64,000 nt of DNA, from assembly GCA_963971575.1 (NCBI GenBank), contig OZ020618.1:29316540-29380539 (forward strand), in the 5' to 3' direction. The position numbers were made by a program, and so were the translations under genes. The stretch comes from Liopterus haemorrhoidalis. Taxonomy: Eukaryota; Arthropoda; Insecta; Coleoptera; Dytiscidae. Positions 54,531 to 64,000 of this stretch are shown piece by piece (position 1 is the first letter of the stretch; every line of letters begins with the position of its first letter). A model generated the notes under the pieces. The model saw only the letters and a program-made list of their open reading frames with translations, searched no databases and was not told the DNA's origin.

Positions 54531-55067
54531 TATCCCATCAATAGTTAGTACATGCATAAAGTTTAATTAAATTAGTATCACTGTTCTTCCGTGTGTATAT
54601 TATCCAACATATATCCAACAAAGTTATTGGGAATATCGGTAGAGGAAAAGTAAACTCAATCTTTACATGAACCCGATATTTCAGACCGAAATTCAGACTG
54701 AAATTTCATTTTGACATTTAAATCTGTTTTAAAACAATCTGGTTTGCGTCTGTATTTATATTCATAATTTTTATCTTGTCAAAATATCGTTTTTCATACA
54801 TCGTTTGATTATAAAATTCCTATAAATAGAAACGTTAGTAAAATCATTCCAAATTATTTTTTTAATCTTACATAAGAGCTTCTGTACATAAGAATATTTT
54901 GCCAAGTTTACATGCTGGACAAAATAAAAAAAAAATCATATTTATTAATTTATTTATTTTTTCTAGTTTTCAATTTAAACTGGGTGGTGATAGCTGATAC
55001 TCTTAAATTCACCTCCGACAGAAAGATATCGTTTTCTATTTCTGATCTTTACCGACTGTCACTATTA
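54531..55067. other. AT-rich stretch, nothing recognised
   Basis: No recognised coding frame or repeat end was found. Confidence 0.35.
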
Positions 55068-55299
55068 AAGAGGGAGGTACTGTAATCATACCAATTGTGA
55101 CTTTGCAAAATTTTTACAGATAAGCACGAACTAAGCTTAGGGAATTGTGCTATAATTAAATTACGCAGAACTTATACGCAATGTTATTGGTGCCAGACAA
55201 GTCTTGACATGTTTATGCAACTATCTAGTGCAATATGTTCAGTGTGATTTAGGTGTTCGACTGATATAGACGCGTTTTCATAGCACTGTTTTTGTAACC

Positions 55300-55512
55300 A
55301 TGGAAGACGCAGCAAAATCTCAAAGAGCAATAATTTTCTTTTTGTGGAAAGAAGGTGTGAAAACATCAGAAATTATTCAGCGTCTGCAAGGAGTATTTGG
55401 TGACTCTGCAGAATCCAAAAGTACTGTTTATCAGTGGATCGATCGTTTTAAAACCGGTAGAATATCACTAGAAGACGATCCACGCAGTGGGTACCCAAGC
55501 ACGTCGGTATAG
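55300..55512 (+). pseudogene. Mariner transposase N-terminal helix-turn-helix
   Basis: The frame from ATG 55300 contains IIFFLWKEGVKTSEIIQRLQ, DSAESKSTVYQWIDRFKTGR and EDDPRSGYPSTS. This is the N-terminal DNA-binding helix-turn-helix pair of mariner transposases, ending in the E-D-x-P-R-S-G-R-P-S linker, here with Y in place of R. The frame stops after V70 at the deletion junction. The catalytic domain is missing. Confidence 0.85.
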
Positions 55513-55642
55513 GTGGATTGAGGAGACACCGAAAAAGTTCTTTGAGGACGGCTTAAAAAAATTAGTTTATCGTTGGGATAAATGTATTCAGTTAAATGGA
55601 GATTATGTTGAAAAACTACATTGTAATATTGACGAAAATTAA
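55505..55642 (+). pseudogene. Mariner transposase C-terminal end
   Basis: In the frame one base further on, RYRWIEETPKKFFEDGLKKL is followed by VYRWDKCIQLNGDYVEK and a stop at 55640-55642. The T-P-x-x-F-F-x-D-G-I-x-x-L-x-x-R-W-x-K-C-I-x-x-x-G-D-Y-V-E-K pattern is the closing segment of mariner transposases. It joins directly to the N-terminal fragment, so around 240 codons have been deleted between them. Confidence 0.85.
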
Positions 55643-55696
55643 CAACATAATAAAAATTATAGCTAAATTCCCAGAACTTTGGAAACATCCCTCGTA

Positions 55697-56828
55697 TAAT
55701 TAAGAAACGACAAATGATTTTAGAAAAATTAAAAAACTATAACATCATAACATTTACATTACAGACATTTACTGTAATATATTATTTTGTGTATTGGTGA
55801 TAACAGAGTCAAACTCAGGGTCGGAATTGACAAGTCCGGACCAATTATTAAACAGTCTTAATCGAGCGTTTGTTGCGAATAGTTATTTCTATAACCACAT
55901 CCCACGCCCTTCCTTAGAATATTACATTTACCCTCGTCTTGCAGCGTAAGGCAAGAAAAAAATAAAAACGAAAAAACAAAATATCCTAAATTTCTTTGTT
56001 TTTTTTTTTATATATTATATTTATTTTAGCAAATGTTTAACGTGAATGAATATTAATAGATATACGCTTGTTTATTGTTGAGAAATTTATTAGGGCCCCA
56101 AAAACTACTTTCACCAAGGAAGGGGAAGGCAGGTCCTTCTACAAAATCAAAAATGTGTGAAAATTCATTTCACATAATTTTTTTAAAAACTAATTCGTTT
56201 TTTATTATTTATATAAGTTGATTACCTATAAATATGCATTTTTAAAACAAGTAAACTGGGTCTTCAAATATATTTGAATTTTTTGAAACTGTGCTGCTTT
56301 TACTGCTTTTGCTTGAAGTATCTAGGCCAAAAAATAGTTAGTACATAAAGGCAGTTCAATTAGAGTAATATTTTTTTAATCTGGTTAGTTTTGATTTAAC
56401 AGCTCATAAAATTTCTAAACCTTTCTAAAATACGGTTTAAACATTTTTCAACTATTTTATTACCCACCTTTCTTTACATTCACTAAAAATATGTATGATA
56501 GTTGAGAACCGTGTATGGTACATGTGTCTGATATAAATCTATTGCAGAAATGCAACCATTCACATTTTACATATAGGTATAAAATGATATACGTGTTTGT
56601 ATAACTGTCGAGATGAAATGTTGGAATGGTAAATTATTAATATTATAGTTTCTGCTGATTATTTTGTATAAATCAGTTATATCTACTTTATAGAGGATAT
56701 CTGGTTGGTTGAATATAACTGAATATCTATAGGTATTCTCGATTATTTAGAAACAGTGATCTATAACTGCTTAAATGTGCTCAATTGTGCGCACTGACTC
56801 ATTTTCTGTCATTTATGGTAGACAAACA
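55697..56828. other. AT-rich stretch with a fragment of repeat A
   Basis: At 56150-56205 the string aaatgtgtgaaaattcattt then cacataatt parallels one end of repeat A (26790-26822). The rest is unassigned. Confidence 0.45.
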
Positions 56829-56836
56829 GGCTAGTA

Positions 56837-57226
56837 CAGCGGTCGGGGAACCGGGGTAAATTACCCCAAATGGGGTAAAAATTAAATTTTTGGGTGTAAT
56901 AAGGAAATTTTTCCAATTTGCTATTTTATAAACGTGTTAGTAGCGCACTAAGGAAAAGGGCGCTGAGAGGCTTGACAAAGGGGCGCCATTGCGAAGGTGA
57001 GGACCTTTTTTTTTGCTATCATTTAAATGTTGGGAGGTGAGGACCTTTTTTTCTCTCATCATTTAGATTTTGGGAGGTGAGGACCTTTTGTTTTGCTCGT
57101 CATTTGGATTTTGAGAGGTGAGGACCTTTTTTTTGCTTGTCACTTATTTTTTTTTATAAGCCAATGGGGTATCGTCGGTGTAAAGAAATATATCTTTGGG
57201 TAATGGGTAAAATTGACCGACCCCTG
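56837..57226. mobile_element. hAT element with perfect 8-bp TSD
   Basis: Termini cagcggtcggggaacc and, inverted, caggggtcggtcaattt. The octamer ggctagta is identical at 56829-56836 and 57227-57234. The interior carries minisatellite family B copy 5, preceded by ggcgctgagaggcttgac. Confidence 0.9.
56992..57148 (+). repeat. Minisatellite family B, copy 5
   Basis: Four units of about 40 bp with aggtgaggacctttttttt, a variable tgctcgtcatttggatttt, and ggg. It is the cleanest array of the family, inside a hAT element with a perfect TSD. Confidence 0.85.
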
Positions 57227-57262
57227 GGCTAGTAGAATATAATTGGATATCCATTCGTAAGG

Positions 57263-57810
57263 AGATGTTAAGGTATGCAGATGAACTGGAAATTATATCA
57301 ACAGATTTTATTGATGCCGAAGCTTGTGAAGTAGAACTCATCAGTAATGAAAAAACCAGGAATCTGATTGTTAGTAGGTACAGTCATGAGAACATGGCCA
57401 ACTTAAATGTTAATGACAACACTTTTGAGAGAGTTTATACTTTCTAATACCTGGGCACCATGATAAATCAGATGAATCTGATACAATAGGAAATTACGAA
57501 GAGTTAATGCGTCGTACTTTGAACTTGTACTTTCTTGAAAACGAAACTCTTGTCTAGAAACACCAAGATCAGGTAATACCAAACTATAGTACGTCCCATA
57601 CTTATGTATGGCACCGAAACATATGCCTTAACAAAGCGACAATATTTTTATATAGTTTCAAGAATAAAATATTACGCTGAATATTTTGCCAACACCATTA
57701 GATTCAAACTAATGGTAATGGAAAACGAGCAAGAATAAAGATATTCAAGAACTATACTTAAGGCCGAGTATCACACAAGAACTGAGAGAAATGCAGAAAA
57801 TTGTTGGCTG
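57263..57810 (+). pseudogene. LINE reverse transcriptase remnant
   Basis: In-frame at first, then shifted: MLRYADELEIIST (degraded Y-A-D-D catalytic block), EKTRNLIVSRYSHENMANL, NDNTFERVYTF, then YLGTMIN, LSRNTKIR, TIVRPILMYGTETYALTKRQ and QELYLRPSITQEL. The order is catalytic D-D, K-T block, K-Y-L-G-x-M-I-N, R-P-x-L-x-Y-G-x-E-T-W, which is that of insect LINE proteins. The second catalytic aspartate is replaced by E (ADE). Multiple shifts; dead. It begins just right of the hAT at 56837-57226. Confidence 0.75.
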
Positions 57811-58109
57811 ATACCCTAGAATTTTATCGCCTATTGACGATAAAAGTTTTACTACATTTTTTTATATAATTAAAAATATGCTATTTAAAAGGTTAAAAAT
57901 ATGCTATAAAAAATTCGCTATAAATTTAATGCATAGACTTATACTAATTTTATTTCAGAATGTTAGTTTTGTATGAGAAACTCATTATTTGTTTTGTTAA
58001 CCTACCGTTAAGAGCTACAAACTTAATAGCCGACATTTAAATATTTATTTCAAAAAAATTCGAAATCTTTCGAAAAACTCTCTGTGAATGTTTTATTATT
58101 ATTACTAGC

Positions 58110-59227
58110 AGTATACCCCCGCTGCTTCGCTACCGAAAAGACCGGACCCATGGCATAATCGGTTTAAGACTGGCTTGGTACGAATTGTTTTTGGAAGATT
58201 CAGATATATTTATTTGTTTTAATCTACTATTGTATTGATCTGTGCTTCTTACATAAATAATGTAAATAAGGGCTTCTTTGTAAACATTGATAGTACAGTC
58301 ACTTGGTAACAACACGTATAAGTGTTCCGTTGTGCTAACCTAGGAAAATGCCACAAACAATTGCCTATGTGAGAATCACTCATCGCCCAAGGCGGCGCTA
58401 GTCACGTGAAGCATTTTATCTTGTACCTTGTAGTAAGTTATTTATTATAATTATTCCGTGATTACTCCTGATCTATAAATCGTACCTATATAGGTCAGAG
58501 CACTTTTTTACCCTTAATAAATGCTCTTGCCACCGAAGAAAGTTTTAGGGGCTACGAAAATGTTCAACAGCAAATTTAATGTTATAATTGTCGTCAAAAA
58601 ATGAAAATAAAAAATCTGGGATACCTATTTATCCTCGGGAACATTTTTGTAGCAATATTAAACCCTAAAAGTCGTTCATATATATATTGAATGTGTATAT
58701 CTTTTATAGTTTCACCGCCATAGCATTTTAATGTGATTAATGTAAAATTCTAAATTACATTTTTGTACATGTGTATTGGTAACGTCTATCAGCAAAAACC
58801 AAGTCTATATCTCTCATTGGGCCTAAGAGATATTGATGAATCAGTGAAAAAGCATTTTGCCCCCTTAGGGGTGAAATTAGTTTAAAAAAAAACTCAATAA
58901 GTTTCTAAATATTTTAAAACGACACTTATATGCCAAAACGGAATGTTATCTCAATAAACATAGAAAATGCGAACTTGAAATCATATTTCAACCCTTTTCA
59001 CCCCCTTAGGGACCCAATTTAAAAGAATCTCTTGTTTGAGTGCTTACATCATGGAGAGAATATGCTTTCCGAATTTCATGACTATGTCTAAGGGCCGTTT
59101 TATAGAATATAAAATAGCAATATACTTCTTTCGGGGTGCAATTAAAGAAATATGTTAAAAAGATTTTATAAGTTAACAGTTATAACTAAACACTCCCTTA
59201 GAATGAGAATTTTGAAATGCTATATGG
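58110..59227. repeat. Decayed non-coding repeat with cccccttaggg blocks
   Basis: Strings agcagtatacccccgctgct at 58109, gcccccttaggggtgaaatt at 58860 and tcacccccttagggacccaa at 59000 recur in insect repeats that carry no obvious gene. The edge may be echoed at 60842 (gggggtatatagcgaagcta). I cannot assign a class. Confidence 0.35.
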
Positions 59228-59887
59228 TAAGGTGACCATTCGTACTGGTTTTACCAGTACTGTACTGTTTTTTTGGTCATTGGTCCTGGTTAGTCGTGAA
59301 ATATAACCAGTACAGTTTAGGGACACAAAATCAAAAATTATTGATTTTTCAAAAGATCGAGTAATCGTTCCATCTTTCAGTACGACCGTAAATTTAAACT
59401 CAAAATACGGCTCAGCAGTGTAGGGCCTTTTCAAAATTACTTTCTTAATCTACAATATAAATAAAAGAAGTACATTTTATTTTTTCACTCAAAGGCAAAA
59501 AACTAAGCTTACTCTGCAATATTTTTTTAATATATATTCTACGATAGCCTCTTTTCTTCATGCTGACTGAGCAGGCGCGCTCCTAGAAAAATTAAATGAG
59601 AGGGGGGGGGCTATTTCTAAAAAATATCCGATAAATAATATAAAATTTATTATTGCCTCTTTACGGGGAGGGGTGGTCTTATGTGTTAGTAACATTTTGA
59701 CTATGATTTGTTTTTTATCAACAAAAGAGATGATTTTATTTTCAGTAGCTTAGTTTTTATTAAGCATATGATTTTTTAGTTTCTGGGGGGGGGTCAGCAC
59801 CCAAGGACCCCTCTCCTATTGCACGCGCCTGTACTTGGGCTATTTTAAATGTCCTGGTTTTATATTTGACAAAAAATGGTCACCTTA
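59228..59887. mobile_element. hAT-like element (taaggtgacca termini)
   Basis: The left end taaggtgaccattcgtactg and the inverted right end taaggtgaccattttttgtc match over the first 13 bases. Flanking octamers agree poorly (ctatatgg, tattatgg). A smaller element is nested inside (59572-59831). A minus-strand frame at 59198-59434 crosses the left end and shows no motif. Confidence 0.65.
59572..59831. mobile_element. Nested hAT-like MITE, 260 bp
   Basis: Ends caggcgcgctcctagaaa and, inverted, caggcgcgtgcaatagg, with G-rich runs inside each. Octamers are not convincing. Confidence 0.55.
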
Positions 59888-60799
59888 TATTATGGCCTCT
59901 GTTCGAATCATGGTTTTACTCTATTATCATACTAAGTTTGGTAAAATATGTCAAACTGTTTTTAAAAGTTCATAAATATCGGCAAAAATAAAAAAATATA
60001 ATATGTATAGATGGTTTCTCGTTCTACATAGACCAATCATAGTTTTGTTAAATAACTTTGCTATAATAATAAAGATCAATGCTGTTTACGGACAATATTT
60101 AAGCCGATCATTTCCGATGCCACCCGAAGAGTCACTATCTGAATATAGTCATCCAATCAACTATTGAACGAAAATTCATATCCCCTCACTGCATATTTAA
60201 TAGATATTCCAATGGTCGAATATAATTAAAAACAAAATTATTCATTTCTCGTTTCTGGTGGGACTTTTTTGAGATTTTCGATTATTCTAGTTATGATGAA
60301 GGCATTTCCTACTTGTATGCAAAATTTCAACTCGGTAGCATATCTGGAAGTGGGTTAGAATTTCCGGACATAGCCACAAATATTCATTTTTATACATATA
60401 GATTGACATTTTTGCTTTGGTACCAGGGGTACTTTTAGCTTATATTAACTTGTTGATCACATGCTAATAATAATCTCAAGCAGTATATCTTTATATCCAA
60501 ATAAAAATGGTTCTGGCCCCCAGATATGCTTGGAGAAAATTTTAAATTTTAGATAAGATTAAGTGACTGGTTCATTTTGGAAATATTTCGAATTGTGAAC
60601 GATAGACGCAGGTCAAAGGATCGCTTACGGCCCGATTTCAAACCGTTTTCATCTTTTCAAGATACAAAATCATCATATTTTCATTAATATTTATAACGAT
60701 AAAAATAACGGTCCCCCCCCTGGAATATTTCCCCCACCCCCAAATATTTTAAAAGTTAGCACCGCTACTGTCCACTAATATAGTGAGTATCCACTTCCC

Positions 60800-61644
60800 A
60801 AGATTATTAAAGTAAAGGTTGTCTCGTAACTTGTAGTGGTGGGGGTATATAGCGAAGCTACACGTCATCTGTCTGTTAACGGGACGACAGTCTTTGTTTA
60901 CCATATATGTTATATACACGTGAAGTTTGAATTTTGTCTATAAATATAAAAATATTGTTTCATTTTTTGATTTTCTGCTTGTTTTACTTTCTTCGAAAGG
61001 AATGTTTCTTTGTTCTATATAAATTTTCTTACATTCATTTTTGATGTGAAGAGAAATAATAAGTGAAATATTTCAATATTTTAGTTTTAGGGTACCTCCC
61101 CCCCCCCCCCCGTAACTACCTTAATACTCATCAAATTGAAAAAATGCAAAGAACAAATAAGATTTGTTTTCTTATAAACAACATTTATCGTATAGTTTTT
61201 TTCTGTTGAGATAGTTCTGTTTAGAAAGGAAATATTTAAATTTTTTAATACCACTTTTAACCCAGAAACACCCCCTAAGAAAGATAATTTTGAGATACCA
61301 AGCCTATATTTGAATCCTGGTTCTACTCTATTGTACCAAATTTCGTTAAAATACGTCCAGCCTTTCTTAAAAACAGATATAACCTCCAATTTTATTAATT
61401 ACAATATTATTATATCAATTTGTTTTCTCTTTTTATTTAAATATTATTAACTATAATACAAACCCATCTCCTTAAAGTTTATATAAATCAGTATAAAATT
61501 TCCTTAGGGATTTATTTATAATTTATTCAGTAGAACTGTTTGAAATAAATATCTATTATGAATATAGTCAATAAAAATATTTAAAAACATGCAACATCTA
61601 TATTAATTTTGATTTTACGAGACAACCTTTACTTTAATAATCTT
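60800..61644. repeat. Perfect 30-bp inverted repeat pair
   Basis: The 30 bases starting aagattattaaagtaaaggt at 60800-60829 recur as an exact complement at 61615-61644. A related outer string (ccacttccc / ggaagtgga) continues weakly. A C-run lies at 61098-61112. The minus-strand frame at 61087-61389 has no recognisable motif and covers repeat-like text. Either TIRs of an 845-bp element or two copies of a repeat end. Confidence 0.6.
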
Positions 61645-61969
61645 GTCCACTTCCTACTAATCCTTATCGCTACTACTAACTACAGTGAAATATATCATAT
61701 ACGAACATTTTAAAAGTTGGAGCAATTAATCATGCAAATATATTTATTTCTATCACCCACCTTAATATCGGTAATTAACTTTATTACAATATCATTAATT
61801 TACTCAGAAAAATAATGGAATCATAAAAACAGTTATAGGACTTATTTCTAAATAATAAATTCAGAGAAAAATGAAATTGTATCACATGAAAACGGAACAA
61901 TGCTGACACAGTAACATTTTTCAGGACTTAACACACTTGACCAAATTTAGCACTGCCATTCACGCTAAA

Positions 61970-62110
61970 CACAAAGGAGTAGCAAAAATAGTATTTGCAG
62001 ACGACGCGTTTTTATTTGTGTCTAGAATTAACACAATGGTATTGAAAGCGCAAACATGAAACAAAGAAATAAAATTTTATTCAAAAAAGTCAAAACATTT
62101 CAAATCATGT
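61970..62110 (+). pseudogene. LINE reverse transcriptase catalytic fragment
   Basis: The frame KHKGVAKIVFADDAFLFVSR contains the F-A-D-D catalytic motif; after a stop the sequence NKEIKFYSKKSK resembles the x-x-x-K-I-x-x-x-K-S-K block that follows it. It is a different LINE type from the RTE-like copy at 41795. Only about 45 residues are recognisable. Confidence 0.55.
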
Positions 62111-62343
62111 ATAGATTAAAAATAAGTAGTATTAAAAAAAAAAAACATTTAAGATAGAAAATTAAGATATGCAATTAATTTGTAAATAGTAAATGATACT
62201 TCTAAGAGCTAAATTTTAGTATCTATTAAAAATTAATGACAACTTATTTATAGTTACGATTCAACACTATAAGGTGATCCACAATATCAGAGGATTTATG
62301 TCCAAAAGTTAGTAAATAACCTTAAAAATGAAATAATCTAAAC

Positions 62344-63873
62344 CAGAGTTTCTCAAACTTTTTGAACCGTGGTGCACTTTTCATGAGAATAATTCGTCGC
62401 GGAGCACTATCGTTGCTATATACAGAGGCGTACGCAGAAAAATATTTCGCAGGGAGGGGGGGATTTTTCACAACATCGAAATTTATACGTATTGAGAATG
62501 CAAGCATTCTTGAAATGGGGTAATTATAATTTTAGTTCTTTTCGAATTTTTGGGGAGAGGGGATTTATCCCCCTAATTCCCCCCAAAGCGTACACCACTG
62601 GCTATATATTTTTATATATTTTAGTGGATCTTGACGTGTGATATGTTCTGGAAATAAATTTCTCAATTGATCGATACAGTATAATTGTTTTATGCCGATT
62701 TGAAAAATTATCTGATACGGATTATAAACTGAGCAAAATGTAAGTATGCTTTGTTAGTTAAAAGCAAAACACTCTCGAACACAGAAATTATTTACCATAA
62801 CCGTGGAAACATTACATATACGTATAACAAAATAAATACTTAATAAGTATTATTAAGCATTATTACTATGATAAAAGTAAAGTAAAAATAACGTAAAAAT
62901 ATTTTTTTAAATCAGCTTTGGCCACCACAGGACTGACACAGGACACAGCCAAAAATCTTCCATTTTTAGATGACCGCTTTTACCAAAAGTTGATTAACTG
63001 ATGGCATTAGTGTGAGAAGCTTAAAAATGAAGTTTCATAAAAATCCGTTTAGCCAAATTTACTTTACACGTGTCCAAGGACCGACAGGCAGACATACAGA
63101 CAGACCGACAGACATCATGCTAAAAATAGTAAAAACATTATGTAGGAACCTCAATCCGTGGACATCCATCGAAATTTAAAAATGTCAAAATCTGTACGAT
63201 CAGTACCTCTGTTATATGTGTGTATATGTATGTAGTGGTTGGTAAAAACATAATCCATAAGTCTTAGGCGTAAGTAAAAACTATTGAAATAGTATCTTTA
63301 TAATATTTGAACACACTAGTCGTCTACTGGCCCTTCTGGGACGGAGACTTTGGCAGCCTTTTTTTAACAATCCGTACTTTGGCCAGCGATTCATCGAAAA
63401 ATAATCGCAGCAAAAACAAATAAATAACACTGCATCACTATGACATACTGACTTCCTGTCTGAATTATAAGAGATATAAAAAATATAGGTAATTCATATT
63501 CCCATTGCATGAAACGTCACAACATCCATTATCTATTATTTGGCAAATTTTAAGGAATTTGTACTGTATTATATGCCGCTTGTAATATATCAGCCCTGTA
63601 ATAGAACAGTCACTAAGCTGTATATTTGTATTTCATAATGATTAAAACTTTTTCAATGGCCAGTTGAACTATTGAGATTCGAGTGTCTTTATTAACATTT
63701 ATTGGCAGTAAAATATTATTGTACTGGCTTTTGTTATCTTCAGTAGCGTATCATATCTGAGTGAAACGTTTGTTTTCGAAAAAAAAAAAACAAAAACAAC
63801 ACTATTTTCACATCTGATCACATTTATTTTATTTAGAGTAGACGCACCGCGGAGCACAGTTTGAGAAACCCTG
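62344..63873. mobile_element. hAT element with 7/8 TSD, 1.53 kb
   Basis: Termini cagagtttctcaaacttttt and, inverted, cagggtttctcaaactgtg. Octamers atctaaac (62336-62343) and atctaagc (63874-63881) agree at 7 of 8. Inside are a younger MITE (62423-62600) and a GACA-rich stretch at 63080-63115 reminiscent of repeat A. No transposase was recognised. Confidence 0.85.
62423..62600. mobile_element. Nested hAT MITE with perfect 8-bp TSD
   Basis: Ends cagaggcgtacgcag and, inverted, cagtggtgtacgctttgg. The octamer gctatata is identical at 62415-62422 and 62601-62608. The interior has G-run and C-run halves able to pair. Confidence 0.9.
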
Positions 63874-64000
63874 ATCTAAGCATTAAACATTTTCATTGAA
63901 TTAATATATGAATTTGTATGCTTTTGTTAATATTATGTATGACAAACATATATTAATGGAAAACAACAATTATAATTTTATTTACTAAGGTAAAGTCATT

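Larger units (their letters stand above)
55068..55694 (+). mobile_element. Internally deleted mariner element
   Basis: The ends aagagggaggtac and, inverted, cgagggatgtttcc are similar, and TA lies at both borders (55066-55067, 55695-55696). The element carries the first and last parts of a mariner transposase gene with the middle missing. At about 627 bp it is half the usual 1.3 kb. Confidence 0.8.

Noticed and set aside
57144..57341. 65-codon minus-strand frame opposite the LINE remnant
   Set aside because: It is antisense to the reverse-transcriptase remnant and crosses a hAT end.
61087..61389. 100-codon minus-strand frame ending in GGGGEVP
   Set aside because: It spans a C-run and text resembling widespread non-coding insect repeats, and no family motif is present.

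Overview
The window looks like an AT-rich, repeat-dominated piece of an animal nuclear genome, most likely an insect. Evidence seen: introns with GT/AG borders, no operon-like packing, dense hAT, PIF/Harbinger, Tc1/mariner and non-LTR retrotransposon debris, tRNA-derived SINEs, THAP and MADF fragments, and TTAGG-type runs (the usual insect telomere motif) inside a minisatellite. Species cannot be fixed from the sequence. Nothing bacterial, plasmid-borne or CRISPR-like is visible.

Only one piece looks like a conserved host gene: a 218-bp exon on the minus strand at 40219-40436, with splice acceptor and donor, encoding the acyltransferase HX4D region of an LPCAT1/2-type lysophosphatidylcholine acyltransferase. 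No neighbouring exon was found, so much of the surrounding sequence may be intron. The only long intact reading frame (41805-43034) is the reverse transcriptase of a young, 5'-truncated RTE-like LINE with a 13-bp target-site duplication (TSD).

Layout: 1-9.8 kb holds three Harbinger relics (1037-1797, 5569-8030, 9082-9766), the second carrying a hAT that itself carries another hAT. A 1.1-kb repeat family with a tRNA-like module sits at 2.8-3.9 kb and, inverted, at 25.8-26.8 kb. 11-16 kb holds LINE remnants, two broken THAP domains, a Tc1-like transposase remnant and a SINE. 17-31 kb has hAT elements with visible TSDs, a foldback MITE and a hAT with a 45-bp perfect hairpin at the end of its coding remnant. 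33-39.8 kb has mariner, foldback, pogo-like, hAT, SINE and an RLE-type LINE interrupted by a 200-N assembly gap. 40-47.5 kb has the host exon, the young RTE-like copy and several short hAT MITEs. 48-57 kb has large inverted repeats, a third THAP remnant, a long-TIR element with a TTAGG-containing minisatellite, three MITEs in tandem and an internally deleted mariner. 57-64 kb has two more reverse-transcriptase remnants and nested hAT elements.

The genes do not form a pathway. The interest lies in the transposon architecture: repeated nesting, TSDs that date layers relative to each other, internal-deletion derivatives, and cross-window repeat families, above all a repeat whose tRNA-like module differs between copies. 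All protein-family and element-family calls come from motif recognition by eye; no database search was run. Element boundaries are exact only where a TSD is quoted.
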